64,000 nucleotides of DNA from Termitomyces sp. T153 (taxonomy: Eukaryota > Basidiomycota > Agaricomycetes > Agaricales > Lyophyllaceae), in contig JACKQL020000005.1 in NCBI GenBank assembly GCA_018296165.2, positions 1,116,001 through 1,180,000 of the forward strand. The letters are read 5' to 3'. The stretch's first letter is position 1. Each line of letters starts with the position of its first letter. Under the pieces are notes generated by a model. The model saw only the letters and a list, made by a program, of their open reading frames with translations, did no database searches and was not told where the DNA came from. The translations under genes and the position numbers were made by a program. Positions 33,596 to 46,373 of the stretch are shown here, one piece after another.

Positions 33596-36095
33596 TTACT
33601 TGGTAGGTAATTGGTCAAGTGTCTCAGCCCACTTGAAGAAGTCTCGCGCAGCCTGCCACCCGACTCTGGACGCCTCCACGCCCTCTAGAGGATGACTCTC
33701 GCCATCAAATACCAACATCTCAATCCTCGTACCCTCACGCGCCCGCTGTTTCAGCGCATGATAGTATTCAATCCCCTGTGTTGGTGCAACCCTCAAATCT
33801 GCTGCACCGACTAAAAGTAGCACTGATGCGCGCACACTACCAACATACGCAATCGGCGAGGCACGGTATACACGTGTGTACACCTCTGGCGTCATAAGCG
33901 GTGGTGCTTGCTTTGTAGCTCTATGAGGGTGTTGTTCGAGTTCAACGACGGAGGGTGAGGAATATATAGGGTATGATTCCCCAAATTCGGAGAAATACCA
34001 ATCTGGTATATCGGTAGAGGACAGTTCGCCTGCGGACATGACAGGGTTACGTGTCACTGCCGCAGAGAACATTTCTGGGTATTGTCCGATAACTTTAGAG
34101 AGGAAGTCAATATCTGGGTTACTTTAGACTTTGGAGAGAGAAATTACTTACGATGCCCTGTGAGAAAGCCACCATGGCTGCCGCCCATAACAAATTGCTT
34201 TCCTGGCCCTTCAACAGAGAGTCCGAGTTTGATCAGGTACCTAGTCGAAGCGATGCAGTCTTCTACGTCGAGAGTGCCGCAATTTCCGAGGAGAGCTCGA
34301 ACAGTGGATTCACCGAAACCCAAAGATCCGGTGTAGTTCGGCAGCGAGAGAGTATCTATCATGCGCAAATCAGCCACATGAATAATGATATTGAGAATAC
34401 TGACATTGTTCCAAAGCAAGAGCAACATTTGCTGGATTGAAAGCCGTCGTCGTAGTCCCATGGGGCCCACCATGGGGAATCGTGATGCATGGCCGGATTT
34501 CGCTTTCGTTCTGTGGTGCAACCGCTGATTGTATGACAATCGTTTCGATTGGGTACCGTTCAGGGATAGGGATCACGGAGGCACGAATATTAGATAGTTC
34601 TTCCTCCACTTATAACTCGTTAGCTTCTGGCTGTTTTTCGGATGCAAGACGCTTACACCGAGGAGGAAGAGTCGGCTTGTGTAAAACACGCCACGATATC
34701 TCACCTGTCTTGCTGAACTCGCCTAGGACCAATTCATGCGGCGAGATTGGTGTGCTACGCGAGCAAACCACGCGTGTTTGACCATCCGTATTGAGCACCT
34801 TCCAGCTATAAAGGCTACCATCTTCTGGGGTCAGGTCTTTAACCGTTCCATCAGCAGTCGAAATCAGGAGAACAGTTGTTCTCGATCCCCAAATTGAATG
34901 GGTAATCAGATATGGCGCCGATGATTTGTAAAGTTGGAGCGTGGGGTATGTGGACAGGTTGGGGTCAGGATAAAGTCCTGGGAATGCTCCCTGCTCAGGC
35001 TTGAATACAGAGTCCACAAGAGGTGCGGTGATTTTTCTGGCATCGACTTGAGAGGTGATATCGAGAGAGTATATCAAGGATGTTGCTGCGTGTGCTCCCC
35101 CAGAAGGATGGGACAACCACAACAAGGTGGATTTTCCGTCGTAAGAGAAAATACGGGGAGATCGGCAGGAGAGATGCGATGATGTTAGTTTCCTTGCAGA
35201 ACACTTTAAGGCCTTGGATTCATTGCTGAGTATGTCATCGATAGAAAGGAACGATGGAGTGAGTTCCCAAATTCCTGATGGGCGATTCAAGCAGTGTTTG
35301 ATACCCAGAAGGCGATGGTCGGAAGTATATTCATAGCCCGTAGCATATAGAACATCACCTCGGGGAGAGAATATAGCTTGTCCGAAGAGGGCCTCTGAGG
35401 TGACAGACAATGATGTCAAAACTCGTACGTGCCCCCCAGGTCCATTCTTCCAACAAAAGAGGAAGATCGTAGGTCTACATTTACCGGCAATGCCTTCTCC
35501 GAATTGAGGGGTGTATCTGAATTTCTTATAGGGATCGTCCTCGGTAGGAACGATGGGGGAATTGCTTTCAGCCATGTAAATCAATGAAGTTTCCGCAGGC
35601 GAAAACGACAAAGTGGCGACGTGATCTGATATCAAAAGGTAAGTCGATTTCAAACTTCTTCAGAGACGATTGAATGAGGTCTCACCGTCTGTGTAAAAAG
35701 CGCTGTGTCTCTCTGTAACTTCGAGACACACCTCCAAGGCACTTTGATTCCAGATTTCTACGAATCTTTTGGGTTTCTTGTCACTCTTTACTTCGCGTAA
35801 TACCGCGCGACGTGTTCGCGAAGGTGAGTATGTATATGCGATCTCATCACCGACGTCTTGCATCGGCGATGACGTAGCCCCGGTTCCGTTCAGGACTATC
35901 GAGTTGCTGACCGTCTTTCTGGCGTTACGAGCATGATCATGAAATGTAGATGTGACATGAAGAACTACATGACACCGGGATCAGTAAGTGGGTATATCCC
36001 AAAGACTAAGGGCAAACATGACAAAAAGATATACCGTCTGAGGTCACAAAATGTGCAGAAGCGGGCACAGGAATCTCAGTAAGTAGCTCATACAT
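33596..36095 (-). CDS. Acylaminoacyl-peptidase (S9C prolyl-oligopeptidase family)
   Basis: Cytosolic serine peptidase that removes N-acylated residues from short peptides. The first exon starts MYELLTEIPVPASAHFVTSD (36095), then introns, a long beta-propeller region (35863-34610) and the alpha/beta-hydrolase domain. The catalytic Ser lies in GGSHGG near 34190 within QFVMGGSHGGFLTGH. Asp is in LLVGAADLRVAPTQG and His in DGESHPLEG. IPHGGPHGTTT supplies the oxyanion-region segment, and the family signature PDWYFSEFG is present. Introns near 34600, 34110 and 35670 separate the pieces. The catalytic triad is complete and the reading looks intact. It is head-away from ribosomal P1, also on the minus strand. 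Confidence 0.9.
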
Positions 36096-36589
36096 TGTGA
36101 TTCAAGAGTGTCGTGGAAGAGAAAGATCTTATAATCAGTATCTCTTGTTTGTCAGTCACGGTAAAACGGTGACCAAACATTCCTTGCACTGGCAGAAACT
36201 CGATAACACCCAAGCTCTCACCACACTATACTTTCTGACAAAAGTCGAAGGACGAGCTGGGAAATGTCGGTCGGCCCATTGCGACTGTGTAGACAGCAAC
36301 ACGGGAATCATGCCTCTAGGCGGATAATGGGATGGCTGTCAAATTGCAAGTGCTAGGCATCGAAATTGCTAAATTCGCTCTGATACGCGAACACTCAATG
36401 AAGGGACCCATTACGAGAGGAAAACTTATATTCAATTGGTTACGTCGAAGCGACTGAGTGTGAATGATATCTTTCATGATGCATGACACCCAAATTTCAC
36501 GCTGGCAGTTGGTCTTTCCAAAAATATTTTGGGAGCCGCAGTACAGAATACAGCGAAGGCGAAGAAATATGAAGAGAGAAATGGATGCT
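36096..36589. other. Intergenic between peptidase and P1 genes
   Basis: Upstream region of the peptidase gene and 3' UTR of the P1 gene. No motif is assigned. Confidence 0.45.
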
Positions 36590-37176
36590 TTAATCGAAAA
36601 GACCGAAGCCCTATAAACGCATTCCGGTCAGGCCGGACGAATTGAAGAGTAAGAATAAGACATACCATATCGTCATCAGATTCCTCTTCCTTCTCAGGTT
36701 TCGCCTCCTCTTTCGGTGCCTCAGCGGCAGGCGCAGCACCACCAACGGCAGCGGGTGCGGCAGATGCGGCAGGCGCTCCTCCCCCTGAGCCGACGTTCGA
36801 TAGGAGATCCTTCACGTTCTTTCCCTCAAGCGCCTTAGCAAGCAGTGATGCCCAGATGGGCTCGAGCTCGATACCGGCTTCGTTTGTCAATTTAAGGATC
36901 TTGTCCGACTGAAAATCTTCGTCAGCACAGCAGATCTAATAATCCAAACTAATTCAATCGTACTGTGATTTCGATGCCCTCGTCGGCAAGAATAAGAGCG
37001 GCATAGGTAGAGGCAAGTTCGGCAGAGGCCTACAAAAACGAGAAACGTAGAGTCAGTAACTTTGGCTAGATGTCATCCAAGACCTCAAGGTCCCATCCAC
37101 CCAAAATCGTGATATGAGGACGAGAAAAACTAGGCAGATCGAAGAATTGTAAGACGTAGAATCAATGTCTCACCAT
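36590..37176 (-). CDS. RPP1: 60S acidic ribosomal protein P1
   Basis: Component of the ribosomal stalk that recruits elongation factors. Four coding exons (37176-37174, 37029-36964, 36908-36666, 36610-36590) sum to 110 aa, the normal family length. The helical N-domain reads [20 protein letters not shown] and [14 protein letters not shown]. The Ala/Pro hinge follows, then the conserved acidic tail ESDDDMGFGLFD, completed by a 21-base last exon. The first coding exon is only the ATG, directly followed by a GTGAGA donor. The final exon would be missed by simple ORF calling, which instead reads through the intron. Confidence 0.95.
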
Positions 37177-38479
37177 TTTTAGTGCGAGGAGGTCGAGGAG
37201 GTCGTAGGGGACGGCGAGCTGGGTGTTATGCGAGTGCGAGAACCAGACAAACACAGTAGGAAATTTGAGCCACGTGACTGCCACGCGAGCACAATATTCC
37301 ATCCGATCAATAGGTTCTTGTTCTTTGAGTTTTAGGATCCATCCTCAGTAAGATCAGTTGTGCTGATCGTGCCGTTCCAGCGACTGTCGACACTGCCGCC
37401 TAGCAAATGGCTCGTAGGCATGATAAACAGCAACACCATTCTCGCACTTGTCTTCATTTCGTACAAGTACAAGGCAGGCGAGCGGCGTGTCCCTGCTGCG
37501 CGTTCTACAACTCGGTCGCACAGCAATTTATTCCATTCGGCCACTGATATCCACATTTTTATCTTATTCATGCGCTGTGCTTGGTTGAATCTCAGGAGTC
37601 CTTATATGGACGGTCGGAAAATTCTCGAATTCTGGATCTCGTCTGATACACAGCGATGGTAGTGTGTCTAGTGCTAAGCTTGTTTTTTTTTAAGTCACGC
37701 GATGTCTACTCTGAACTGCCATATCTCCCGGAAGCATCAGCTTTGGATGCTTTTTTGAAGCAGTGCGGGCCGAAAATTGTGACTGTTACACGAGAACAAT
37801 CGTTTGATCTAAGGACTACAGTGCTGTGTCTGAAAATGTTCAAGCCAGATATGTGGACTCAACGAAACTAGTGAAATCTCTCAAAGAAAGTCTTTCAAGA
37901 TTGTATCTGGGGGCACAACGAAGCTAGTGAAATCTCTCGAAGAAAGTCCTTCAAAATTGTATCCTGGGACTTTTGATACTAATATCGAATTGTCAACTTC
38001 AAGCGCTTAACATAAGTTGTACATGTTCAAGTATTACAGGCTAATCGAAGCTCAAAGTTCGATATGCGCAAGCTATAACAATTTATTATTTGCCTGCTGC
38101 CAGCCGTTTTACCCAGCGCCGCATGCGTTGTCAGATTCTTCTTCAAGTCTGAGATCACAACGCTTTTCAAGTTGGCAGCAAATACAGCACTGGCAATTCC
38201 AGAAAGCTACGATTCGCAAAATCTTCGCCGCAGTCAGTATCAATCATCACCGGTCAGCTTCCGATTTGGTTCATCTCGGTTCATCTGATGGTGGTTCTTG
38301 CGCAGCTGCGACTGTGCCGCATGAGTCGCTTCTGATGCGCGTTAACGCGACACGTCAGAAGTTGCTACTGCCTGCTTTATTATTTGTACCAGGCACGACC
38401 CGGGCCGCTCTGTCAGAGTATAAATGAACAAAACTAAACACTTGGTCCAAACTTCGTCATTCTCCTGCGACGTTTTGAT
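37177..38479. other. Intergenic, no gene supported
   Basis: Contains the P1 promoter, a 55 bp tandem duplication (separate entry) and a TATA-like gtataaatg at about 38418. Open frames here lack conserved motifs. Confidence 0.4.
37862..37970. repeat. Two-copy tandem repeat, unit about 55 bp
   Basis: The unit begins aacgaaactagtgaaatctc and repeats at 37917 as aacgaagctagtgaaatctc, with a few substitutions and no open frame. Confidence 0.75.
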
Positions 38480-40616
38480 CATGGTTCCCTTCCCTCCGAA
38501 TCATCTTCTATCCACAGTCGAGACAACCTTTGCTCTCTGTCCACAGTACGTTTTATCCGTGTCCTGGACGTTTATATCCGGCTTATTTGTCCGGGCACTC
38601 TTTGCAGATTCAGGATCTTAGTCGTAGGAAACGTCAGTCTCTCCCACGTTCCAAGTTCCTATCTTTCAAAATTCCTACGTTGACCATTGTCCACAGGGTG
38701 GAGTTGGGAAATCTTCGCTGATTGCCAGCATTTTCAACGTCAATAAAGAGGTAGGATAATCACGCAGATTTTTCAGACGTTGACGATAACATGCTGAAAT
38801 AGGACATTGATATTTCTGATCATCGTCCTGGAATAGCCGACATCAATCGAGAATACACTTCGGATGATAATCCCCACTTCATCCTTCATGACAGCCAGGG
38901 CTTTGAGCCAGGCAGTGCGGACCACTGGAAAACGGTCCAAGATTTCATTTCGCAAAAGTGTAAAAGTAATCTACCGGTCAAGGATCGGCTTCACGCCATT
39001 TGGTAAAGCCAATGTATTCTTGTCCAAAGTCCTTCATCACTCATAGAAAAAATCACAGGATGTGCGTAGAGGCCCCGCATGGCGGGTTGCGCTTGACACA
39101 AACTGCGGATGAGGCGCTTATAAGACTTTCCGGTCATTGTGAGTCTGATTTCATTGCCTTTCAAGCATCTAACCCTCCTGCTATACTTCAGTCAACATAC
39201 CCGTGATATTTGTCCTCACGAAGTGCGATCTTCTCTTCAACGAATGCTACTCGAAGGCAGCCAGACGTCTGGAACCGGGTGCCGATACATCTGACCTTCG
39301 GACGAAAGCTCTTAAAGACACCGCAAGCATTTTGGATGCGACCATCAAGGAGCTCCAGAAGCAGTCTGATAGAATTCTAAAAATACTTTTCTGGGGCCCA
39401 CAGCTTTGGAAGGAACATCGGCAGTCCGATCACATTGCCAACCGATGGATCTGGAGAAAACCCTCGCAAAAAGGATATGTCGCAGTCTCGACAGAGAAGA
39501 AATTCCCTGGTTTGTGCATTCTGCTTCCATGAATAGAATTGACGGATTGACAGGTCGGCTTACTGCCATCATTCAGACTCTTTGAAAACACTCACGGACC
39601 TGACAATAATAACACGACAATGTCTACGAACAACCGAAACGTTATTACCGTGGGCTGTGGCTCAGCGGGTTGACCCCAAGCAGAAAGTCCTCGCTTCAAT
39701 TGAGTGAGTCTAGACCAGATATTTCATTCCTTTTGCGCTGAAAGATTGATCGCCATCAGGGAAGGTTTCAAGAGTGCGTGTTTCTCATCTGAGCTATCTC
39801 GGTGCCAATGCAAAGTTCACAATCTGAAACCTGTATAGAGTATTGGAAGGATTTGGGAAAGAGCACTGCATTTCAAGGTCACGTATTGGTGGATTGTTTG
39901 TGGTGTATACATTTGGACATCATTAAGGTCTGGAATTTCAGAGACCCAAAAAAGGTGAGCTTCACGAGTCGAGTCTTGTATCAGTGCATAGTATCTGAAT
40001 CCTCTCAGCTGCTATCTGCGAACGAGTTTCGCCTGAGGATGCTCGAATTGATCCGACCATTAATACCCCAATGTGAAGCTGATTTGTGGGTCTTTTCTTT
40101 CTAGAGAAAATGATGAAGAGTAAGTTGACAGAGTCTTTAGAAGTGTAAACGAGAGGTTCCCTGTCCTCGAGATTCTGGGCTCGATTTTTGACTCCATAAT
40201 CCCTTTGGCGTCCATGGCTATCGAGGCAGCCAGTCTTACAATTGTGGCGATTAGTTTTCTATACTCGAGATATCAAGCAGTGTACGTCAGATGTTGTCAA
40301 TGCACTCCTTCATGCTGATTTCCTTGGGTCGTTTATGACATCTAGACCACGGTTTGCTTTGTGCCTAGAAGCATACATCGTAGATCTCACGCTTGTACTG
40401 CATGAGCTCTTCGTCAGCACACTGAACGAACGGCAGCAACCTCTCAACGACGAACTCATCTTGGCAGCGTTGGAGCGGTACAAAGATACTCGGTCCGAAC
40501 ATGTACATGAACTCGTTTGCCTCAATATCCATTCGACGTTGGATGCGCTTCACACAGACAAGAATAAAGGGAATGTCGGAGATCTTATTCGTAGTCAGCT
40601 GGGTATGGACTCGTAA
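38480..40616 (+). CDS. G-domain (P-loop GTPase-like) protein
   Basis: Predicted GTP-binding protein of a family common in Agaricomycetes; its role is unknown. Short exons read FRILVVGN joined to GGVGKSSLIASIFNV (G1 P-loop, about 38630 and 38698). A 52-base intron leads to DIDISDHRPGIADINREY and HFILHDSQGFEPGS (G3 DxxG, about 38876). IPVIFVLTKCDLL supplies a TKCD G4 motif (39197). Later exons give LLPWAVAQRVDPKQKVLASI, YWKDLGKSTAFQGHVLVDCL and a helical C-terminus ending at 40616. The first exon and exact start are not determined. Frames join cleanly where checked, so the gene is probably intact. It ends 325 bases before the transposon at 40941. Confidence 0.72.
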
Positions 40617-40940
40617 ACGGAGGACTGTTGATGGACAATTCCAATTAACTTATTAACTTATTTATATTAGAGGACTACATGCATAGCTAGGGTGGAAGAC
40701 AATCAAAAGGACAGTTGACAAGGGTTGACAACTGACAAGCAGACCTGGGCTCGGAGTCGTGTAGATAAGCTCGGGACATCTTCGGTACCTTGAAGGACGT
40801 GTTCCCTCTGATATTCCCGAGGGTAAAAATAACTTCTACATAGCTATTTTCAGTGTGAGCGCTCCCAGTTCTTGTTCCGTTATTTCAATTGTTACTGTAT
40901 GATGTATGCACATATGTATATATTCCAGGAACTTAATCAG

Positions 40941-40972
40941 TACGGTTGCCCTCCAGGGTCAGGTCAGCTTTT
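40941..40972 (+). repeat. Left terminal inverted repeat
   Basis: 32 bp, matching the reverse complement of 46374-46405 with one G/A difference. It is preceded directly by ATCAG. Confidence 0.9.
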
Positions 40973-41809
40973 GACCAGAAGAAGCGTTCAGAGACAGGCG
41001 GATCATCCATTCTAAGAGGTGACTGGGGGTTTTGGTACCCTGTTACGCTAGACGTCGCCATAGTGTGACGAGTACATGTACATGGTAGGGTACAGCGTGG
41101 GTATGTTTTTGTATTATGTAAACCTTGAAATTCATCGCGTTGCTGGGAACAAAATAAGTTGATTGTCCACACTATAGAATGAAAGGACGTGTCTTTTTAT
41201 GCAAGACCAGTGAGACATCGACTCCGTATCCATCTGCGCGACACCTGAGTGAAGCAACAGCATCATATCTGGTATTGCTGTGTAGGCTAAACATATGATC
41301 GAGGTGAAGTTCACAAGTCTGAAGTGGCCTTGAGTGGCTTGCATTCTTGAAGGCGCTAGGTGAGCACATCTATCATTTTGTCCTCCAATCCGAATCCTGC
41401 AGTGATTCTCTCACCCAGCTGGAGTGTTTTGCCCACGCAACTTGTCCGGAATCACCCCTGGGTCTAGCTAGAGGCGATGGCTGAATTATCCAGCTGGGTG
41501 ACAGGATCACTGGTAGGGTTGGTAGGATTGGTGTGCGAAAGATTCTCCTATACCTATTTAACTCTGCCTCAAGAGATCTTTCTCAATTGTAACTCAGAGT
41601 CCGAAAAGTGTTCAATCAATTTTAAGTATGCCTTCTTTCTCCTTGAGGTGAGCAGGTGTTTTCATTCAACGTAATACAGTAAGGTGGTCTGAACACGTTT
41701 GCTAACACATGGCTGGAGTTCATTCATTCCTAACTTATGCTTGACCTCTCAGCATGCGAGACCTTTAAAAACTCAGCAAAGTGGGCAAGTATTGTACCAG
41801 TCTTCAGCC

Positions 41810-43345
41810 ATGTCCAGCTCACAAAATCATAACCCTACAGGCAAGAATCAGCACGGTGTGAAAGGTCAGATTCTTGACTTGTATGCCTTTACGTTACCCT
41901 CACAATCGCATGCAGTCAAAAAAGATGATCCTCGACTCATTGCTGCTCTGAAGGGGTACCACGAACAACTGATGGACTCCAATGAAGAAATTGCTCGACA
42001 CCTTGCGCGCGATCATGACATACATCTTAGGTAAATTACAATCCGCCAACTTCAAGATGTTGGCTACATTCAGTTAACAAATGACTATATCCAGTGCCAG
42101 TTCTATCAAGCGTGCTCGGAGTCATAACGGCTTTGTGGGAGGCGCAACGAACCTGAACAATAAGACTCGGCAGGAAGCTGAACAACTTATTTTAGAACAA
42201 CTTGACCTCGATCCAGCTGGTCGTGCAGGGCCACGTACTATTCGTCACCGCATTGCGTCACGCAAAAGCGAACATTTACCTCGTGCTTTTGTACATGAGA
42301 CCATGAAGATGCATGACCCTGAGGGCTTCAAGAAGCGAAATCCATCTGCGCGAAAGATTGTTCGACATCCCAAGGTTCCGCTAGGGATTCATGAGCGTTG
42401 GTCATGCGATGGACATGACAAGCTTTACAAGATTGGCTTTCCAATTTACGGTTTTGTGGATGAAGCCACTGGATTTTGGCTTTTCGCCGATATTGCCCCA
42501 AGTAACCGTCACAACCTGATTATTGGCTACCTCTTTCTTTGCTGTGTTGAAGAGCATGGTGGTATGTTGTCACTGTTTCTGTATTGGGCCGTTGTCGTGA
42601 TTTTATGGCTTAGGCATCCCTATCCAACTTTGTACTGATTGTGGTTCTGAGACCACACTTCTTTATGGTCTTCAGAATGCCTTACGGTCAGTTTTCTAGA
42701 ATTATTAGGCCTGGTACAACACGTGCTAACTGTACTTATGGTAGTGAGATCTTCCATTCAGATATGGAACTAAATGAGCTTCCTGCTCATATCTACCTTC
42801 GGAGTGTTCATAACATTGTTGTTGAACGTTCTTGGGGACATTTGCAACTCAACTGGGGAAAGAATGCTGCTGACGTCTTCGAATGGGGAAAAATTGAGGG
42901 ATGGTATGATGAGAACAGCGAGAATCACCAGTAAGTCGTGGCTTTAGCATGTAATAGAAGTCTATTGATCATGACTATCTGTAGGGAGCTGTGTCGATGG
43001 CTTTGGGCCAAGCTCATACGAAAGATTCTCAAACAGTTCATGAAAGAGAGGAATGGGTTCAAGTCACGAAAAGACTCCCACAAGCCTGGTCCATCCGGGA
43101 TGTCTCGCAATACAGCGTTCAAATTCCCAGAACAATGGGGTGGCAGGAACTGCCTTCTTCCAGTGGACATCGATGTCATCCGCAAAATAAAGAAGGAGAT
43201 GGGCGGGGATCAACTCCTTGCATTCTCTACTCCAGAGTTTGCAGAACATGCTGAGGCGGCTTACAACACACTTGACGTTCAGGATTTGATGTTCGAAAAT
43301 GTCTGGCCTGTTTTCAGAGATCTATATCCCCTTGTATTTCCATGA
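41810..43345 (+). CDS. DDE integrase-core transposase (435 aa)
   Basis: Predicted to cut and join the element ends. Five exons (41810-42030, 42095-42561, 42614-42686, 42745-42930, 42985-43345) sum exactly to 435 aa. The N-terminal part is helical with HLARDHDIHLSASSIKRARS, resembling a DNA-binding helix-turn-helix. The RNase H-fold core shows the first Asp in ERWSCDGHDKLYKIGFPIYG, the second in IQLCTDCGSETTLLYG and the Glu in HNIVVERSWGHLQLNW. All three acidic residues are thus present. The spacing and the NxxxERxW signature resemble integrase-core domains of the rve clan found in eukaryotic TEs. No lesion is seen. It starts about 840 bases inside the left inverted repeat and is followed after 150 bases by the kinase gene. 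Confidence 0.85.
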
Positions 43346-43493
43346 GTTTCTCCTCGTGTACATTGATTCTCCGGCACTGACCCACTTGACTTTGAGCTTG
43401 TATCTCTGCGTTGACTTACTATTTATCTACAATCTATGGTATTTAAGCTGCTGAGCATGCGAGTGAATTTAGCATCTGAGTTCTTCCATACAA

Positions 43494-46215
43494 ATGGCTA
43501 CCTGCAAGATCTGCTCCTTCGTCTTTCCGCGCCTAGACAGTGAAATCTGTTCTCGATGTCACGCTCGCAAACCTGGTCTTTCAGGACCTGAACTGCGAGC
43601 AATCAATGTAAGCTCATTCAATAGTAATCATATTATATGTTAAGGCAATTTCTTAACTTATCGATATTAGGATAAACCTCAATGTGCTGGATGTGGTTTA
43701 TTGTATGGTGGAATCTCTGCCGGAATCTGTAATGGCTGTGCCAATCATTATCGTAAGTCTTGAAAAACATAGAGGCATCAGTAGTTTCTGAAAATCTAGA
43801 TGGCAGGAACTCAACCTCATGTTCCGCATGAAATATTTATGCTTCCTGGTGTAGCAAATCTGCTTGCTCGAGACAACACTTCTGCTGTGTCACAGAACTC
43901 TACTATGGCACGCTCCAATACTGCTACTTCGGACTTGGCCTCTGCTATTATCTTCCATGCTGGTGCTCATCGTGCACAAGCATCTGACACTCGACTTCAT
44001 GCTGGCCCCCCTTGCACGGTCCAAACAACCAGTTCAAGCAGTAAATTCAACAATCTCTCGAGAGCTCATCAGATCACCCTTGACCGGCAGCAGAAGAAGG
44101 CCGAAGCTAAGCTTCGTGAGGAAGAAAAAGGTATCACTCTTATTGCAGTGCTATGGAGATACGATGAAAAGTCAAAGCTAGTCGAGGTAAGCTATACTTG
44201 CACCTGTGACAGTAGTAAAATGCTGACACAAAAGTGACATAGGTTCGGCCAGGTGTCCATGTTCGTCGAACATTTGACAAAATGAGGGAAACAAAGGCAT
44301 GCCTCAATGAACTACTTGAACAGATGAGGAATGATTACCATAAGGCTAATGCTGAAGCTGATGAGCTTACATGGTGTGTGTGGCATGCATGTGGGAGATG
44401 AAATTCACTAATATCATTTGGCTGATACTTAGGGGCAACATCCAGCTTCTAGCTGATTGCAGTGGTGCTAGCAATGACTATTCTTCACTCAGTCATTTTG
44501 ACCACACTATGCCTCTCTACAAAATGTTCGAAGAGTTTCAAAAACAGAAGCTTACAACTGAATCAAATATCAAAGCTTCCATTATCAAGATTCGTGTTGT
44601 AATCATTAAATCTGAGTCTGTATCCAGCTATTCAGTGAGTTGTGACTTTGTCAGCTGCTGACATACAGATCTGACATATTTCAGAATACAATGGTATTCT
44701 CAGAATCTCTTCATAGCATGACAAGAAAAAAGAGCCTCAAGCGTGGGCGAGCTGATACAACCTCATTGGTACCCACATCAAATTCCAAGAAGAGTTTGAT
44801 CTCTCATTCTTCTGGCATCATAGGTGATGAGTCCAATAAGAATATACTGGCAGCTTCTCCAAAAATCGTGCTCAAGAGTGCATTCAAACCTCGAAACTCA
44901 GCCATGCCACCACCTCCTCTACCAGCTTCAAGATGGACTCGAAACCCACCTATGCAGATGTACACATTTACCAGATCTACAGCTGCTGTTCTCAATGATG
45001 GAGAGGTTGTTCTGATCCCTTCTGAAGAGGAGGAAATGATCGAGATTGCCACTGATTGGATTGATGGTGAGACTGCTTCAAAGCAGAATAAGTCTTATTG
45101 CCAAACCGGCTATATTGGCTGTGGATCTACTAAACGTGCCATCTATGTAAGTATTCTATTTTGTAGTCCAGACATCTTCGACCTATTGACATCTTGTGAT
45201 CTATACTAGGCCCGATTTGATGGCAGGGAATTTGTCCTAACTCAGAATTTTGATGAGCAAACCACACGTGATGAGGTGAAGAAGAACTTGACTGGGGAGT
45301 ATGAATTATTGGCCTTGTGCCATTGGTTCAAAGGAAAATTTGATGAACATGCTGAAGCTCAAGGATTGAGGACAATTCCCAGTGAGAACTGTGGCCTTAT
45401 TGACTGAATACTAACTTATCACTACTACAATGTTCAGAATTCTACTTCAACTACCGGGACTCAATACTTGGGACCCTTCAACCATCACTGACCTCTGGCA
45501 GTACCCCTGTTCCATTCCAAGACTTTATTGCATCACCGTTACTCCCTTGTGGTTCTGTAGACCCAAAAGTTCACAAATACACTGGTAATGACAATTTCGG
45601 TGATGCACCAGATGATATGACGAAGGCAATCCATGCATTTGTCCATTTTTCGGTCATGTACTCTCAGGATTATTTGTTATTCTGTGATTTACAAGGTATA
45701 TGTCTTGTTCTAAAGTTTTTCATCATCAGCTAACTGATCTGGAACAAAGGTACCCTAGATAGGAAAGGAGTGATGTGTCTTTTTGACCCGCAGGCTCACA
45801 CGTCAGTCTTATGAGTTGCTGAGTTAATGCATATCCATCTCATATCATACTTAACAACAGGAACACCTTGAAACCCGACTACTATTGGGACCAAGGGTCG
45901 AAGTCATTTGCAAAAATAATCCAACAGCACTACGAAGTCTGCAAAGACAATTGGATATGCAACCGACTAGAATTACGCAACCTAACAGTAGAACCATCAT
46001 CCCCGACTCGCGAATCCTGCACTACTAGCACATCCCATGCAACCAAGGAGTCCCAGCCTGTTCCTTGCGAGAACACAACTTCCCGCCCCAACCAAATGCC
46101 CCGCACAGCTAAGGAGTCCCGGCATGAGAACACAATTTCCCGCCCCAACCGCCGAATGGCTGTCACATCCATCTTGAATGATGAGGTAGCACATGCGATG
46201 TCAGAGAATCCCTAG
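43494..46215 (+). CDS. Zinc-cluster protein with alpha-type protein kinase domain (735 aa)
   Basis: Ten exons (43494-43607, 43671-43752, 43807-44186, 44243-44373, 44433-44634, 44685-45146, 45210-45381, 45438-45695, 45750-45801, 45861-46215) sum to 735 aa. The N-terminus has four Cys pairs: CKIC, CSRC, CAGC, CNGC. It looks like two zinc ribbons. A Ser/Thr-rich middle follows, with a basic patch (TRKKSLKRGR) that could be a nuclear signal. The C-terminal part resembles alpha-kinases: YIGCGSTKRAIYARFDGREF in the N-lobe, then YLLFCDLQGTLDRKGV, CLFDPQAHT and a final HYEVCKDNWICNRLEL, where alpha-kinases bind structural zinc. The Ser-rich tail ends 158 bases before the right inverted repeat. As cargo it might regulate transposition or host factors; that is inference only. 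Confidence 0.8.
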
Positions 46216-46373
46216 ATTATCTGTCATAGTTATCTCATTAATAAAATATATACTCACGTTCCCAGCTTGGAAATACATGATTAAATCGTGTATATCAACT
46301 ACTATCTGTGACTTGTTACTGAACTTAAGGACCCCATCAACTCGTCGCGATCGGCTTTGACAGCTCTTCAACC

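Noticed and set aside
38017..38427. 136-codon plus-strand frame before the G-domain gene
   Set aside because: Opens without an early ATG, has no family features, and does not join the P-loop exon in an obvious way.
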